A DNA stretch of 64,000 bases from Nonomuraea solani (GTDB lineage: Bacteria > Actinomycetota > Actinomycetes > Streptosporangiales > Streptosporangiaceae): assembly GCF_900108335.1 (NCBI RefSeq), contig NZ_FNVT01000005.1:124001-188000 (forward strand), in the 5' to 3' direction. A program made the translations under genes and the position numbers. A model generated the notes under the pieces. The model made no database searches, was not told where the DNA came from, and was given only the letters and a program-made list of their open reading frames with translations. Positions 8,364 through 16,590 of this stretch are shown one piece after another; the first letter of the stretch is position 1, and each line of letters opens with the position of its first letter.

Positions 8364-9259
8364 CCGGCCTGCCCGTTGAGCGCGGCGACGGCCGCGCGGA
8401 CGCCCGGATGCTCCCCCAGCGCGGCGCGCGCCCGCTCGGGCGAGCAGCCGGTGAGCAGCCGGACCAGCGCCCCGGGAATGTCGCCCGAGGCGTCGGCCAG
8501 GGCGGCGCGGCAGGTCTCCGCGTCCTGCCCGCTCGCCTCCGCGAGCAGGCTGACAGCCCGCTCGGCCAGCTTGGCGTTGGTGGCCACCAGCCCGACCATG
8601 AGGTTCCCGTACGTGCGCCCCGCCTTGATCATGAGGGCGGTCGAGAACGCGTTCAGGATGACCTTGGTCGCCGTCCCCGCCTTGAGCCGGGTGGATCCGG
8701 TCAGCGCCTCGGGCCCGGTGTCGGCCACCACCACGATCTCGGCCAGGTCGCCCGCCGCCGCGCCGGGGTTGCAGGTGACCAGCACCGTCAGCGCGCCGGC
8801 CGCCCGCGCCCCGCGCAGCGCGCCCACGACGTACGCGGTGGACCCGGAGGCCGTGATCCCGACCGCCACGTCGGCCGCGCCGACCCCGGCCGCGTCGGCG
8901 GCGCCGAGCGCGCCGGCGTCCTCGCGGTCGATGGAGGAGTCGGTGAGCGCCTCGGGCCCGCCCGCGAAGTGCGCGGTGAACAGCCCGCCAGGCGCCCCGA
9001 ACGTGGGCGTGATCTCGGTCGCGTCCAGCACCGCCAGCCGCCCGGAGGCGCCCGCGCCGAAGTAGTGCACCCGTCCGCCGCGCGCGAGCCGCAGGTGCGT
9101 CTCGTCCACCGCCCTGGCCAGCGGCCCGGTCGCCGCGCGGGCGGCCTCGACGGCCCTGGCGTCCTCGTCCAGCAGCAGTCCCAGGACGCCGGCGGACTCC
9201 AGGGTGTCGATGTCGCGGGTGCGCGGGTTGCGGCGCTCGGTCGGTGGTACCGGGGTCAT
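8360..9259 (-). CDS. murQ: N-acetylmuramic acid 6-phosphate etherase
   Basis: 299 residues, the family's length. SIS-fold sugar-phosphate domain with VHYFGAGASGRLAVLDA, FAGGPEALTDSSIDRED and VAVGITASGSTAYV. It removes the D-lactyl ether from MurNAc-6-phosphate, giving GlcNAc-6-phosphate and lactate in cell-wall recycling or scavenging. The start at 9259 (MTPVPPTERRNPRTRDID) fits MurQ, while the longer upstream frame is antisense-like. ATGA overlaps with both neighbours (9256-9259 and 8360-8363) show tight coupling. Confidence 0.93.
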   Translation of the reverse strand: MTPVPPTERRNPRTRDIDTLESAGVLGLLLDEDARAVEAARAATGPLARAVDETHLRLARGGRVHYFGAGASGRLAVLDATEITPTFGAPGGLFTAHFAGGPEALTDSSIDREDAGALGAADAAGVGAADVAVGITASGSTAYVVGALRGARAAGALTVLVTCNPGAAAGDLAEIVVVADTGPEALTGSTRLKAGTATKVILNAFSTALMIKAGRTYGNLMVGLVATNAKLAERAVSLLAEASGQDAETCRAALADASGDIPGALVRLLTGCSPERARAALGEHPGVRAAVAALNGQAG

Positions 9260-11346
9260 CGTGCTCCTCTGTCGAGTTCGGAGGCGTAGGCGGTGAACAG
9301 GTTGCGGGACTCGGTGGCCAGGTCGCCGGGGGTCAGCGGGGGCGCGCCCGCGCGCAGGAACAGCTCGTCGCGCTCGTGCAGGCGTTCGCCCAGCTCGGCC
9401 TCGGCGTCGGGGCGGCCGAAGCCGCGCGCCCACAGCTCCCAGCGGTCGCGGTAGTAGCCGCCCATGAGCCCCGCCCAGTGCCGGCCCGCGTAGTCGTCGA
9501 GCAGGGGGCTTTCCGAGGTGCCCCAGACCGTGATGATGCGGCGGGCGTTGTCCCGCAGGACGGCGGCGTCGGCCGGCCCGTCCGCCCAGGACACGGCCTT
9601 GGCCTCCCAGTGCTGGAAGGTGTATTCGGGGCGGCAGCTCAGCATCCGGTCGAGGTCCTCGAAGACCTTCAGGAACCGATCGGCCTGCCCGGGGTCACCG
9701 TCCGACTCCACGACGTCCAGGTAGCGGCTGTCGGCCACGCGCGCCATGAAGGCGATGCCGACCTCCGCGAGGTCGTGCCCGAGCGGCCCGGCCGTCAGCC
9801 CGGGGTCGCGCTCGGCCACCTCGATCATCCGCTCCCAGGCCCGCGCCAGCACGGCGGGGTCGTACCAGAGGGGGCCCGTGGGCGTCCGCGTGTACGAGGG
9901 CTCGGCGGTGAGGACGCCCTTGAACTGGTCGGGGGCGATCCGCAGGCCCCCGGCGCCGTAGACGGTGGCGAGCAGCCCGCGCCAGGCGGCGCGCAGCTCC
10001 TCCGTGAAGCGGCCGCCGTAGCGCTGGGCCACGAAGGCGTCGAGCCAGGCGTCCAGGTCGGGGACCCGGTTCCAGATGTGGTCGGTCACCAGCTCGAAGA
10101 AGACGGGGTTGTTGCGGATGGCCTCCATGGACAGGCCGATCCCGGTGGGCGGGCTCGGCGCGGCCAGTGCCGCGTCGATGCCGGCCGGCACGCCGCGCAG
10201 GTCGGCGACCGGGTCGGTGCGGCCGCCGAAGTTGAGCAGCGCGCACCAGAGCCACGGCTTGCCGGAGAACTCGTCGAACTGCCGCCACAGCGGGTCGTGC
10301 TCGGCCCACAGGTCCGCCACGAGCATCCGGTCGTCCGGGATCGCGTCGAGGAAGGCGGTGACGCGGTCCTCGGTCCAGAAGTCGCGCTGGTAGGAGAACG
10401 GCCACGCCTGCATGAGCCAGACGGCGTCCGGGTCGGCCTGCCGCAGTCCGGCCAGCGTCGCCGCCGCCACGGCGCCGGGGAAGGCCGGGTCGGCGTCGAT
10501 GGGGATCATCTCGATGAACGGGTCGGCGGCGTACAAATGGTCGGTGCCGAAGAGCTTGATCTGGGCGCGGGCGATCTCGGCGCCGATCCGCTCGTACAGG
10601 GGGTCCGCGGGGTCGAGCGACCAGGTCTCGAAGCCCTGCCAGTTACGGCTGCCGGCGCGCGCCGTCGCGGCGATCTCGCGGGGGACGTGCCCGGTGAAGG
10701 CGGGCAGCACGGGCGTCATGCCGAAGGCGCGCTCGCGTTCGAGGACGCGCGCGCCGAGCTCGCGGTGGCGGTCGATCCAGGACGCGGGCAGCGGGCCCGC
10801 GAAGTCGTCCATGCAGCCCATGAACTGGAACGGCAGGTAGCCGGGCCCGCCCAGGAAGCTCCTGATCTGGTCGTCGTCCAGGCCGAGCAGCGAGTACGCG
10901 GCGTGCAGCGCGGCCTCGTGACCGGTGACGGCCAGCGGCATGGTGATGCCGTGCAGCGCCATCCAGTCGATCTCGCTCTCCCAGTCGGCCCAGTCCCAGT
11001 AGGGCGTCGTGTAGCTGAAGGTGCAGAAGTTGAAGTAGTAGCCTTCGCGGACCCGCGGCGTGCCCTCGTGGAGCGGGGCGTCGGGAAGGGACGTCAACGG
11101 CAGGGGCAGCACGGTGTCCCAGCCCACGGACATGCCGCAGTGTTCGCGGAGGTAGTGGTGCAGCGCAACCGACGCGCTCACCCCGTCCGTCGCGGCGATG
11201 GTGAGCACGCCGCCCTTCGCCTCGTAGGCGTGCGCGCGGCCCTCGCCGTCGAGGCCGCCGAGGCGGACCGACTCCGCCACGGGTCCCAGAACGCGCTGGG
11301 CGAGGCCCCGTACAACGTCCGCCCACTGCGCCTCACCGGACAACAT
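9256..11346 (-). CDS. Alpha-N-acetylglucosaminidase, GH89 (NAGLU-like)
   Basis: 696 residues. It matches GH89: YYFNFCTFSYTTPYWDWADW, MALHGITMPLAVTGHEA, FGTDHLYAADPFIEM (acid/base Glu near residue 280) and GLSMEAIRNNPVFFELV (nucleophile Glu near 405), as in human NAGLU. It releases alpha-linked terminal GlcNAc. No signal peptide is visible, so it probably acts on an imported glycoside in the cytoplasm, unlike the large secreted clostridial enzymes. First gene of the GH89-murQ-kinase operon, divergent from the ROK regulator. Confidence 0.92.
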   Translation of the reverse strand: MLSGEAQWADVVRGLAQRVLGPVAESVRLGGLDGEGRAHAYEAKGGVLTIAATDGVSASVALHHYLREHCGMSVGWDTVLPLPLTSLPDAPLHEGTPRVREGYYFNFCTFSYTTPYWDWADWESEIDWMALHGITMPLAVTGHEAALHAAYSLLGLDDDQIRSFLGGPGYLPFQFMGCMDDFAGPLPASWIDRHRELGARVLERERAFGMTPVLPAFTGHVPREIAATARAGSRNWQGFETWSLDPADPLYERIGAEIARAQIKLFGTDHLYAADPFIEMIPIDADPAFPGAVAAATLAGLRQADPDAVWLMQAWPFSYQRDFWTEDRVTAFLDAIPDDRMLVADLWAEHDPLWRQFDEFSGKPWLWCALLNFGGRTDPVADLRGVPAGIDAALAAPSPPTGIGLSMEAIRNNPVFFELVTDHIWNRVPDLDAWLDAFVAQRYGGRFTEELRAAWRGLLATVYGAGGLRIAPDQFKGVLTAEPSYTRTPTGPLWYDPAVLARAWERMIEVAERDPGLTAGPLGHDLAEVGIAFMARVADSRYLDVVESDGDPGQADRFLKVFEDLDRMLSCRPEYTFQHWEAKAVSWADGPADAAVLRDNARRIITVWGTSESPLLDDYAGRHWAGLMGGYYRDRWELWARGFGRPDAEAELGERLHERDELFLRAGAPPLTPGDLATESRNLFTAYASELDRGAR

Positions 11347-11376
11347 CGCAGGTCACACCCCTCGACGAATTAGTTC

Positions 11377-11408
11377 CGTACGATACATAATTATTATGCT
11401 AGCGTACG
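11377..11408. promoter_or_regulatory. Divergent promoter region with nested palindrome (ROK operator candidate)
   Basis: Between the GH89 start (11346) and the ROK start (11438) is an AT-rich island in a GC-rich background. The core CATAATTATTATG (11386-11398) is a perfect inverted repeat around one T; it is flanked by outer CGTACG arms at 11377-11382 and 11403-11408. AT-rich hexamers here can serve as -10 boxes in both directions, so a bound regulator would control both operons. The ROK protein encoded next door is the obvious candidate. Confidence 0.6.
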
Positions 11409-11437
11409 CCGCATCGCTCACAGGGTTGGGAGAGTTC

Positions 11438-12685
11438 ATGGAGCAGCTGGTCGCCGCGGGCACGCAGTTCATGCGTGAGGTCAACGCCGCCGCGATCCTG
11501 CGCCGGCTGCGGGCCGAGTCCAGCATGAGCGTGTCGGCGCTGGCCAAGGCGGTGGGCCTGTCCAGGCAGGCGGTCACCCGCTCACTCAACGCGCTGACCG
11601 ACGAGGGCCTGGTCGAGTTCGGCTCCCTGGACCGCGATTCGAGCCGGGCGGGCCGTCCCGCACAGCTCGTCCGGTTCCGTGCCGAGGCCGGCCACGTGCT
11701 GGGCGTCTCGATCAGCCCGCAGGACCTGCGGGTGGCGGTGGCGGACCTGTGCGGCACGGTCATCGCGGCCGACGCGGTGCAGTTCGGCGCCCGCCCCGGC
11801 GCCGAGCAGGTGCTCGGCACGCTTCTCACCACAGTGGCGAGCGTGCTGCGCGCCGCGGGCCCCACGACCCTCTGGTACGCCTCGATCGGCACGCCGGGAA
11901 TAGTGGACCCGGCCGCCGGGATCATCAAGCTCCTCCCGACCATGCCCGGCCTCACCGGCGACGTCCTGCTGCGCCGGCTGAAGGAGACGCTCGGCTGCCC
12001 CATCTACCTGGACAACGACGTCAAGCTGGCGACGCAGGGCGAACGGTGGCGGGACGCCGAGCAGCGCGAGGACTCGCTGGTGATGCTGCACTGGGGCGAG
12101 CGCGTCGGCGCCGGAATCGTGCTGAACGGCGAGCTCTACCGCGGCACCTCCAACGACGCCGGCGACGTCGGCTTCCTCGACCTGTTCACGGAGCGGACGG
12201 CGCCGGTCGAGTCCCGCCACCCGCACGGCCTGGGCCCCTTCGAGGACCGGGTCGGCGGCGAGGAGATCGTGCGCCAGGCCGCCGCGGCGGCGGGTCGCGC
12301 CGGCGACGCGGAGTTCCTGTCCCGGATCGAGGCCGCCGGAGAGCGCGCCTTCGAGACCGTGCTGGACGCCGTCGTCGCGGGCACGCCGGCCGCCCTGGAG
12401 GCCATCGACGTGGTGGCCCGCCGCTTCGCCAAGGGCATCGCCGTGATCCGGGCCCTTCTCGACCCACGCCTCGTGGTCATCGGGGGGCCCATGGCCAGAT
12501 GCGGAGAGACGCTGCTCGCGGCGCTCAGACGCCATCTGGAAGACGAACTGCTGGATCAGCCGCTCCTGGAGATCTCGACGCTCCAGGAGGACGCCGTCGT
12601 CCACGGAGCGCTGCTCCACTCGCTGGACGAGGTCGAGCGCACCAGGTTCGGCCTGGTGAGAACCGGTCGTCATGAAGGCCGTTGA
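11438..12685 (+). CDS. ROK-family transcriptional regulator
   Basis: 415 residues from the ATG at 11438, which has GGGAGAG just upstream; an earlier start at 11396 would overlap the palindrome. N-terminal winged helix (SMSVSALAKAVGLSRQAVTRSL), then a ROK sugar-kinase-like domain with IGTPGIVDPAAG, YLDNDVKLATQGE and a C-terminal ROK lobe. The usual Zn-binding Cys cluster of ROK proteins is not evident. It probably senses an amino sugar or its phosphate and controls the divergent GH89 operon and the ABC transporter downstream. Confidence 0.9.
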   Translation: MEQLVAAGTQFMREVNAAAILRRLRAESSMSVSALAKAVGLSRQAVTRSLNALTDEGLVEFGSLDRDSSRAGRPAQLVRFRAEAGHVLGVSISPQDLRVAVADLCGTVIAADAVQFGARPGAEQVLGTLLTTVASVLRAAGPTTLWYASIGTPGIVDPAAGIIKLLPTMPGLTGDVLLRRLKETLGCPIYLDNDVKLATQGERWRDAEQREDSLVMLHWGERVGAGIVLNGELYRGTSNDAGDVGFLDLFTERTAPVESRHPHGLGPFEDRVGGEEIVRQAAAAAGRAGDAEFLSRIEAAGERAFETVLDAVVAGTPAALEAIDVVARRFAKGIAVIRALLDPRLVVIGGPMARCGETLLAALRRHLEDELLDQPLLEISTLQEDAVVHGALLHSLDEVERTRFGLVRTGRHEGR

Positions 12686-12721
12686 CGACGCACCACTTGT
12701 AGAAGGAGAAAGGTCATCCGT

Positions 12722-14038
12722 ATGACGACACCACCCCGGCGTCACGCGCTCGTGGCGCTCGGCGTCACGGCGACGCTCGCTCTGACCGCCTGCGCGGGCA
12801 CCAGCGGCACGAGCGCCCCGGCCGCGTCTCAGAAGATCGACGTCACGACGACCATTCCCAGCGACCCGGTGACGCTCACCCTGGCCTACAGCAACGACCC
12901 GCCCACCAAGACGCTGATCGAGGGCTTCACCAAGAAGCACCCGAACGTCACCATCAAGCCCCAGATGACGCCGTTCGGCGACTACGTCAAGTCCATCAAA
13001 CTGGCGATGTCGTCGGACGCGGCGCCGGACATCGCGCAGTACAACCCCGGCGCGATGAACTCCCTGGTCCCGGCCGGGCTCATCCTGGATCTCGGCCCGT
13101 GGTCGAAGGCGTACGGCTGGAGCGGCAAGTTCCCGCCCTCGACCCTGGAGATCCTCAGCTCCGACAAGTCGGCCAAGCAGTTCGGGACCGGCGGCCTGTA
13201 CGCGGTGCCGGGCGGCCTGTCCGTCGTCGGCGTCTACTACAACAAGAAGATGGTCAAGGAGGCGCCGAAGACGCTGCCCGAGTTCGAGGCGGCGCTGCAG
13301 AAGGTCAAGGACTCCGGCGGCACCCCGCTGAGCCTCGGCGGCCTGGCGGTCGGCGGCTTCCACCTGTGGAACGCGCTGCTCAACGTCAGCGGCGACGTCG
13401 CCGACTACCGCTCCTGGGTGTACGGCAAGCCCGGCTCCACGATCGAGACCGAGGCCGCCAAGAAGGCCACCGACACGATCGTCTCCTGGGCCAAGAAGGG
13501 CTACTTCCCCGCCTCGGCCAACGCCACGGCGGACGCCGACGCGCTGGCGGGCTTCTCCAAGGGCAAGAGCGCGTTCCTGGTGACCGGCAACTGGGGCGCC
13601 ACCGCCCTGGAGACCGAGCTGAAGGACGACGTCGGCTTCTTCCTCATGCCGACCGCCTCGGCCGACCAGCCGGCGAAGGTCGCCTCGGGCGCGAGCGTCG
13701 CGTACGCCATCTCGGCCAAGACCAAGCACCCGAACGTCGCCGCGGCCTTCCTCGACTACCTCAGCTCGCCGGAGGCGGCGAAGATCGAGTTCGACGGCGG
13801 TTTCATGCCCGTCGACACCAAGGCCGAGCTGGGCGCCGAGGGTCTGCGCGGTGAGATCGCGACCGCGTTCTCACCGGTGGCGCAGAGTAACGGGATCGTC
13901 CCCTTCCCCGACTACGCCTCCCCCGGCATGATCGACAAGCTCACCCCCGGCATCCAGGGCCTGATCAGCGGCAAGATGACCACCGACGCCTTCCTGAAGT
14001 CCCTTCAGGAGTCGTGGGACGGACATCATGGCTCGTGA
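12722..14038 (+). CDS. Sugar ABC transporter substrate-binding lipoprotein
   Basis: 438 residues. Signal peptide with lipobox LTAC (lipidated Cys about residue 21), then a family 1 extracellular solute-binding domain: VTLTLAYSNDPPTKTLIEGF, SDAAPDIAQYNPG and the C-terminal FLDYLSSPEAAKIEF. It would capture an oligosaccharide or amino-sugar glycoside outside the membrane and deliver it to the two permeases. It lies 36 bp after the ROK gene with AAGGAG in the gap. No ATPase is encoded here; a shared MsiK-type ATPase elsewhere is usual in actinomycetes. Confidence 0.92.
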   Translation: MTTPPRRHALVALGVTATLALTACAGTSGTSAPAASQKIDVTTTIPSDPVTLTLAYSNDPPTKTLIEGFTKKHPNVTIKPQMTPFGDYVKSIKLAMSSDAAPDIAQYNPGAMNSLVPAGLILDLGPWSKAYGWSGKFPPSTLEILSSDKSAKQFGTGGLYAVPGGLSVVGVYYNKKMVKEAPKTLPEFEAALQKVKDSGGTPLSLGGLAVGGFHLWNALLNVSGDVADYRSWVYGKPGSTIETEAAKKATDTIVSWAKKGYFPASANATADADALAGFSKGKSAFLVTGNWGATALETELKDDVGFFLMPTASADQPAKVASGASVAYAISAKTKHPNVAAAFLDYLSSPEAAKIEFDGGFMPVDTKAELGAEGLRGEIATAFSPVAQSNGIVPFPDYASPGMIDKLTPGIQGLISGKMTTDAFLKSLQESWDGHHGS

Positions 14039-14053
14039 GCTGAGCGCGCCCGT

Positions 14054-14090
14054 CTCCCCTCCGCGTGCCACCCCGGCACGCGGAGGGGAG
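14054..14090 (+). promoter_or_regulatory. Perfect hairpin covering the permease ribosome-binding site
   Basis: A perfect 16-bp stem (14054-14069 with 14075-14090) closed by the 5-base loop ACCCC lies just after the binding-protein stop codon. Its 3' arm contains GGAGGGGAG, the Shine-Dalgarno for the GTG at 14094. As RNA it would hide this ribosome-binding site and could also protect the upstream message from 3' decay, lowering permease output relative to the binding protein. Confidence 0.6.
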
Positions 14091-14093
14091 CGG

Positions 14094-14987
14094 GTGACCC
14101 GCAGACGTGCCCGCCCCTCCCCCTTGCGCGCGCGACGCGCGCGCGGCTGGCTCTACGTGCTGCCCGCGCTCGCGATCTACCTCGGCTTCGCCATCTGGCC
14201 GGCGATCAACACGGTCCGCCTGTCCCTGCTGAAGTGGGACGGCATCCTGCCGGCCACGTGGGAGGGCTTCGGCAACTACGTCAAGATCTTCCGTGATTCG
14301 GCGCTGTACGAGGCCATCCTGCACAGCCTCGTGCTGATCATCTTCTTCTCGGTCATCCCCATCGGCGTCGGCCTCGTCATGACGGCCCTGCTGATGGGCA
14401 AGGTGCGCAAGGGCATGACGTTCTTCCGCATCGTCTTCTTCCTGCCCCAGGTGCTCCCCCTCGTCGCCGTCGGCATCACCTGGCGCTGGTTCTACAGCGA
14501 GGCCGGCGGCATCAACCAGATCCTCGAACTCATCGGGCTCGGCGGGATCACCCGCGCCTGGCTGGGCGACTACCAGCTCGCCCTGATCGCGCTCGGCCTC
14601 ATCGGCACCTGGACGATGAGCGGCCTGTGCATGATGCTCTTCCTGGCCGGCGCGCAGAAGATCGACCCGTCCCTCTACGAGGCGGCCAAGCTCGACGGCG
14701 CCGGCACGTTCCGGCAGTTCCGCCACGTCACCCTGCCCGGCGTGCGCAGGGAGATCACCGTCGCCGGCGTCATCACCACCATCGCCGCGCTGGCCAGCTT
14801 CGACCTCGTCTTCGTCACCACCAACGGCGGCCCCGCGGGGCAGACCAACGTCCCCGGCCTGCTGGTCTACCGGCTGGCCTTCAACGAGGGCGACATCGGC
14901 GGCGCCAGCGCGCTGGCCGTCGTGCTGACCGTGATCGTGGTCGCCGCGGTCAGCGCCGTCCGCTACTTCACCAGGGAAAAGGATTGA
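14094..14987 (+). CDS. Sugar ABC transporter permease (MalF type)
   Basis: 297 residues with about six membrane segments starting at WLYVLPALAIYLGFAIW. The EAA loop that docks the ATPase is EAAKLDGAGTFRQFRHVTLP. The GTG at 14094 is preferred: it has GGAGGGGAG upstream, the hairpin arms precede it, and translation from the earlier ATG at 14028 would run through the hairpin and overlap the binding-protein gene. Both starts are in the same frame, so the longer 319-residue form cannot be excluded. Confidence 0.88.
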   Translation: MTRRRARPSPLRARRARGWLYVLPALAIYLGFAIWPAINTVRLSLLKWDGILPATWEGFGNYVKIFRDSALYEAILHSLVLIIFFSVIPIGVGLVMTALLMGKVRKGMTFFRIVFFLPQVLPLVAVGITWRWFYSEAGGINQILELIGLGGITRAWLGDYQLALIALGLIGTWTMSGLCMMLFLAGAQKIDPSLYEAAKLDGAGTFRQFRHVTLPGVRREITVAGVITTIAALASFDLVFVTTNGGPAGQTNVPGLLVYRLAFNEGDIGGASALAVVLTVIVVAAVSAVRYFTREKD

Positions 14988-14988
14988 C

Positions 14989-15804
14989 ATGCGTGGCGGA
15001 GTAGGTGTCCGGTACGGAGTACTCGTCCTGCTGACGGTCATGATCCTGGTGCCGTTCGTCGGCATCATCCTGGCCGCGCTGCATCCCCCGGGCGCGCAGC
15101 TCGACGGGTTCAGCATCCCGGAACGGTGGTCGTGGGAGAACTTCGCGCTGGCCTGGGAGCGCGGCAACATGACCGCCCTCATGCGCTCCAGCGTGCTGAT
15201 CGCGGTCTTCGTGGTGCCGCTGTCGGTGATGCTGGCCGTGCTGGCGGGCTACGGGCTGACGATCCTCAAGGTGTGGGGCAACAAGGCGCTGTCGTTCGGG
15301 TTCGTCATGGGGCTCACGCTGCCGATGGAGCTCATCGTGGTGGCGCTCTACTTCAACCTGCGCGAGGTCGGGCTGACCAACTCCTTCACGGGCATCATCC
15401 TGGCCGAGGCGGCGCTGTTCATGCCGTTCGGCGTCTACTGGATGCAGACCCACTTCTCGAACGTCCCCGACGAGCTGGTCGAGGCGGCCCGCATCGACGG
15501 CGCCAAGGACCTCATCGTGCTGCTGCGGGTGCTGCTGCCGATCTCGTGGCCCGCCGTCACCACCCTGTCGGTGCTGTACTTCATGTGGTCGTGGAACCAG
15601 TTCATGCTGGTCCTGGTCATGATGCAGGATCCGGACCGCCGCACCGCGCCGAGCGGCCTGGGGCTCTTCGTCGGCCAGTACACGACGGACATCCCCCTGC
15701 TGGCGGCGGCCTGTCTGATCGTCATCGCGCCGATCGTCGTGGTGTACCTGTTGTTCCAGCGCAGCTTCGTCAGCGGGATCACCCAGGGCGCCATCAAGGG
15801 ATAA
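14989..15804 (+). CDS. Sugar ABC transporter permease (MalG type)
   Basis: 271 residues, about six membrane segments, with the EAA motif EAARIDGAKDLIVLLRVLLP and an N-terminal segment VLVLLTVMILVPFVGIILAAL. It pairs with the upstream permease to form the transmembrane channel of the importer. It starts one base after the preceding stop, with AGGGAAAAGG upstream, so the two permeases are co-translated. Confidence 0.92.
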   Translation: MRGGVGVRYGVLVLLTVMILVPFVGIILAALHPPGAQLDGFSIPERWSWENFALAWERGNMTALMRSSVLIAVFVVPLSVMLAVLAGYGLTILKVWGNKALSFGFVMGLTLPMELIVVALYFNLREVGLTNSFTGIILAEAALFMPFGVYWMQTHFSNVPDELVEAARIDGAKDLIVLLRVLLPISWPAVTTLSVLYFMWSWNQFMLVLVMMQDPDRRTAPSGLGLFVGQYTTDIPLLAAACLIVIAPIVVVYLLFQRSFVSGITQGAIKG

Positions 15805-15813
15805 CCTGCGCAT

Positions 15814-16590
15814 ATGGTCGGGACCCCGCCTCACCTGGAGCGTGGCACGGGCGTCCCCGCGCACGTGCAGATCGAGCGGTGGCTGCTGGAGTCGATCTCC
15901 CGGGGCGACCTGGCGCCGGGCGACCGGCTGCCCGGCGAGCGGGAGCTGGCCGGGCGGCTGGGCGTGAGCAGGATGACGCTCAGGCAGGCCCTGGCCACGC
16001 TGGAACGCGACGGCGTCCTGCTCAGGGTGCCCGGCAGGGCGGGCGGCGCGTTCGTGGCCGAGCCGCGCATCGAGTGCGACCTGACCGGGCTGGCCGGGTT
16101 CACCGAGCAGATGCGGCGCGCCCACCTGCGGGCCGAGGCGCGCATCCTGGCCGCCAGGACGGTGCCCGCGACGGGCGCGGTGGCCCGGGCGCTGGAGGTG
16201 GAAGCGGGCGCGCCGGTGCACGAGGTGGCGCGGGTGCGCTCGGCCGGTCTGTCGCCGGTGGCGCTTGAGCGCTCCTACTTCCCCGACCTGCCCGGCCTGC
16301 TCGGCCAGGACCTCACCGGCTCGCTCTACACGCTGCTGGCCACCCGCTACGACCTGGCGCCGCACACGGCGGTCGAGCACCTCGACCCGGTGATCGCCAG
16401 GGCCGAGGACGCCGCCGAGCTGGGCATCGCGCCGGGCGCGCCGCTCATGCTGATCGAGCGCACGGCGTACGCGGTGGACGGCACGCCGGTGGAGTTCGCC
16501 CGCGACCTGTTCCGCCCCGACCGGGTGCGGCTCACGGTGCGCAGCGGGGTCACGGTGCGCAGCGGGGTCACGGGACCAGCGGGGTCTTGA
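15814..16590 (+). CDS. GntR/HutC-family regulator with UTRA domain
   Basis: 258 residues. GntR winged helix at about 18-85 (LPGERELAGRLGVSRMTLRQALATLERDGVL), then a UTRA effector domain (about 95-245). It starts 9 bases after the second permease and is probably in the same operon; such NagR/DasR-like regulators often bind GlcN-6-P or GlcNAc-6-P, which fits the locus, but its ligand is inferred. The last codons hold an 18-bp tandem duplication (VRSGVTVRSGVT), and the stop overlaps the convergent flavoenzyme gene by 23 bp. Confidence 0.9.
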   Translation: MVGTPPHLERGTGVPAHVQIERWLLESISRGDLAPGDRLPGERELAGRLGVSRMTLRQALATLERDGVLLRVPGRAGGAFVAEPRIECDLTGLAGFTEQMRRAHLRAEARILAARTVPATGAVARALEVEAGAPVHEVARVRSAGLSPVALERSYFPDLPGLLGQDLTGSLYTLLATRYDLAPHTAVEHLDPVIARAEDAAELGIAPGAPLMLIERTAYAVDGTPVEFARDLFRPDRVRLTVRSGVTVRSGVTGPAGS

